In this document: piece after piece, positions 18,001-21,022 of the stretch
Position numbering within the stretch: the stretch's first letter is position 1
Layout: every line of letters starts with the position of its first letter
DNA from: Streptomyces roseochromogenus subsp. oscitans DS 12.976
Lineage (GTDB): Bacteria; Actinomycetota; Actinomycetes; Streptomycetales; Streptomycetaceae
Length of the DNA: 21,022 bases
Assembly (NCBI RefSeq): GCF_000497445.1
Contig: NZ_CM002285.1
Span: 7,400,740-7,421,761, forward strand
Direction: 5' to 3'
The notes under the pieces: model-generated
Database searches by the model: none
What the model saw: only the letters and a program-made list of their open reading frames with translations
What the model was told of the DNA's origin: nothing
Program-made: the position numbers and the translations under genes

Positions 18001-18031
18001 TTGACACCCTCGCGATACGCCTACCTAACAT
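18001..18031 (+). promoter_or_regulatory. Promoter of the GH13 gene giving a leaderless transcript
   Basis: TTGACA (18001-18006) is a perfect -35. TAACAT (18026-18031) fits TANNNT with a 19-base spacer, and the A of the ATG at 18038 is 7 bases after it, the usual transcription start distance. No ribosome-binding sequence precedes the ATG. A CCTAAC -10 with spacer 17 is the alternative; it would still leave almost no leader. Confidence 0.6.
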
Positions 18032-18034
18032 GCA
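18022..18034. promoter_or_regulatory. Site C: candidate operator over the GH13 -10 region
   Basis: TACCTAACATGCA matches the motif of sites A and B (TACCTAACNNGYA) and overlaps the -10 and the predicted transcription start of the GH13 gene. Occupancy here would be expected to repress. The right half is weaker (GCA instead of GTA). Confidence 0.6.
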
Positions 18035-18037
18035 TGC

Positions 18038-19648
<1,611 letters not shown>

Positions 19649-19673
19649 TCAACCACCTCCTGAAGGGACATCG

Positions 19674-21002
19674 ATGATGATGCGACGCCGTACCACCCTG
19701 CTCACCGGCTGTACCGCCCTGACCCTCGCCCTCGCCGCCACCGCCTGCGGCGGCGGACCCGTCTCGGCCGGCGGCGGTGACAAGTCGCTCAGCGGCCAGA
19801 CCGTCACCGTGGCCGGCGTCTGGTCCGGCAGCGAGCAGAAGAACTTCCAGAAGGTGCTGGACGCCTTCACCGCGAAGACCGGCGCCAAGACCCAGTTCGT
19901 CTCCACCGGCGACAACGTCTCCACCGTCGTCGGCAGCAAGATCGAGGGCGGCAACGCACCCGACGTCGTGATGGTCCCGCAGGTCGGCGTCCTCGACCAG
20001 TTCGCGAAGAAGGGCTGGCTCAAGCCGCTCTCGCCGACCGCCCAGCAGACGATCACCGCCGACTACGCGCCCGTGTGGAAGAAGTACGGCAGCGTCGACG
20101 GCACCCTGTACGGCCTGTACTTCAAGGCCGCCCACAAGTCGACCGTCTGGTACAGCCCCAACGCCCTCACCCAGGCCGGGGTCAAGCCCCCGAAGACGTA
20201 CGACGAGATGCTGAAGGCCGGGCACACCGTCTCCGACTCCGGGCTCGCCGCCTTCGCCGTCGCCGGTGAGGACGGCTGGACCCTGACCGACTGGTTCGAG
20301 AACATCTACCTCTCCCAGGCCGGACCCGAGAAGTACGACGCCCTCGCCACCCACAAGCTGAAGTGGACCGACCCGAGCGTGGTCACGGCGCTCACCACCC
20401 TCGGCAAGCTGTTCAAGGACAAGCAGCTCATCGCGGGCGGCCAGAAGGAGGCCCTGAACACCGACTTCCCGGGCTCGGTGGAGAAGGTGTTCGGGCCCAA
20501 GCCCGAGGCCGGCATGGTCTACGAGGGCGACTTCGTGGCCGGGGTCGCGCACGACCAGTTCGGGAAGACCATCGGCAAGGACGCGAACTTCTTCCCGTTC
20601 CCGGCGGTCGACGGCGGCACGGCACCCGTGGTCAGCGGCGGTGACGCGGCGGTCGTCCTCAAGGACGGCAAGAACGCCGGGGCCGGCATGAAGCTCCTGG
20701 AGTACCTGGCCACCCCCGAGGCCGCGGCCGTCTGGGCCAAGGCGGGCGGCTTCCTGTCCCCGAACAAGAAGCTCGACCTCGCCTCCTACGCCGACGACGT
20801 CACCCGCGCCACCGCCAAGTCCCTGGTCGGCGCCGGGGATTCGGTCCGCTTCGACATGTCCGACCAGGCCCCGGCGGCCTTCGGCGGCACCAAGGGGGCG
20901 GGGGAGTGGAAGCTCCTCCAGGACTTCCTGCGCGACCCGTCGGACCCGAAGGGCACCGCGGCACAGCTGGAGTCCGCCGCGGCCAAGGCCTACCAGGGCT
21001 GA
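19674..21002 (+). CDS. Alpha-glucoside ABC transporter lipoprotein, AglE-like
   Basis: The 442-residue protein is a secreted lipoprotein that captures oligosaccharide for an ABC importer. The N-terminus has three arginines, a hydrophobic core (LTLALAATA) and a likely lipidated C25 followed by glycines, although the residue at -3 of the lipobox is alanine rather than leucine. TVTVAGVWSGSEQKNFQKVL, IEGGNAPDVVMVPQVGVLDQ, GLYFKAAHKSTVWYSP and YEGDFVAGVA are typical of the AglE alpha-glucoside-binding group. Three consecutive ATG codons (19674, 19677, 19680) are possible starts; the first is used because AAGGGA (19663-19668) lies 5 bases upstream, with 19677 nearly as likely. It follows the GH13 gene by 25 bases and precedes a new start 6 bases after its stop, so it is inside an operon. 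Confidence 0.9.
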   Translation: MMMRRRTTLLTGCTALTLALAATACGGGPVSAGGGDKSLSGQTVTVAGVWSGSEQKNFQKVLDAFTAKTGAKTQFVSTGDNVSTVVGSKIEGGNAPDVVMVPQVGVLDQFAKKGWLKPLSPTAQQTITADYAPVWKKYGSVDGTLYGLYFKAAHKSTVWYSPNALTQAGVKPPKTYDEMLKAGHTVSDSGLAAFAVAGEDGWTLTDWFENIYLSQAGPEKYDALATHKLKWTDPSVVTALTTLGKLFKDKQLIAGGQKEALNTDFPGSVEKVFGPKPEAGMVYEGDFVAGVAHDQFGKTIGKDANFFPFPAVDGGTAPVVSGGDAAVVLKDGKNAGAGMKLLEYLATPEAAAVWAKAGGFLSPNKKLDLASYADDVTRATAKSLVGAGDSVRFDMSDQAPAAFGGTKGAGEWKLLQDFLRDPSDPKGTAAQLESAAAKAYQG

Positions 21003-21008
21003 GCGACC

Positions 21009-21022
21009 ATGACCGCCACCGC
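21009..21022 (+). CDS. Start of the next operon gene, probably a sugar ABC permease (3' partial)
   Basis: An ATG at 21009 opens 6 bases after the binding-protein stop and reads MTAT to the window edge. Binding-protein genes of this type are usually followed by two membrane permease genes, so this is likely the first of them. Too little is visible to recognise it by sequence. Confidence 0.45.

Noticed and set aside
17909..18029. TTAGGT-containing sites as DmdR1/IdeR iron boxes
   Set aside because: Only one half matches; the 19-base TTAGGTTAGGCTAACCTAA symmetry is absent at all three sites and no iron-related genes are nearby.

Overview
The window is high-GC DNA with strong G/C bias at third codon positions and many GTG starts. 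Gene content and order (yvcK-whiA, then gap-pgk-tpiA-secG) point to a Streptomyces chromosome. No rRNA, tRNA, CRISPR array, insertion sequence or phage gene was seen.

Layout: (1) 1-1977, the end of a yvcK-like gene overlapping the sporulation regulator whiA, closed by a strong hairpin. (2) 2096-5102, a large secreted M14 zinc carboxypeptidase with extra C-terminal domains and its own terminator. (3) 5103-9006, the lower-glycolysis block gap, pgk, tpiA, followed by secG. Inverted repeats lie upstream of gap, between gap and pgk, between tpiA and secG, and after secG. (4) 9040-12581, a short RbpA-family RNA polymerase-binding protein, an MFS exporter and pgi, all on the plus strand. (5) 12582-16474, a convergent spacer, then a minus-strand operon padR > ABC ATPase > FtsX-like permease with overlapping stop/start codons. 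(6) 16475-21022, a solute-binding protein gene divergent from padR, then a GH13 alpha-glucosidase, an AglE-like lipoprotein solute-binding protein, and the first codons of a further gene that is probably a sugar permease.

How the genes may work together: the right-hand genes look like an oligosaccharide uptake and hydrolysis module releasing glucose, while pgi, gap, pgk and tpiA supply central glycolysis. The most interesting signal is a motif, TACCTAACNNGYA, found three times and only in non-coding DNA. One copy lies in the padR/solute-binding-protein divergent promoter region, one directly after that solute-binding-protein gene, and one over the predicted -10 of the alpha-glucosidase. This suggests one regulator, possibly the local PadR protein, controlling both the ABC operon and the sugar genes. 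The alpha-glucosidase promoter also appears to give a leaderless mRNA. Other points of note are a likely developmental whiA promoter inside the yvcK coding sequence, a 24-bp-stem hairpin between gap and pgk, and a 7-residue tandem repeat at the N-terminus of the ABC ATPase.
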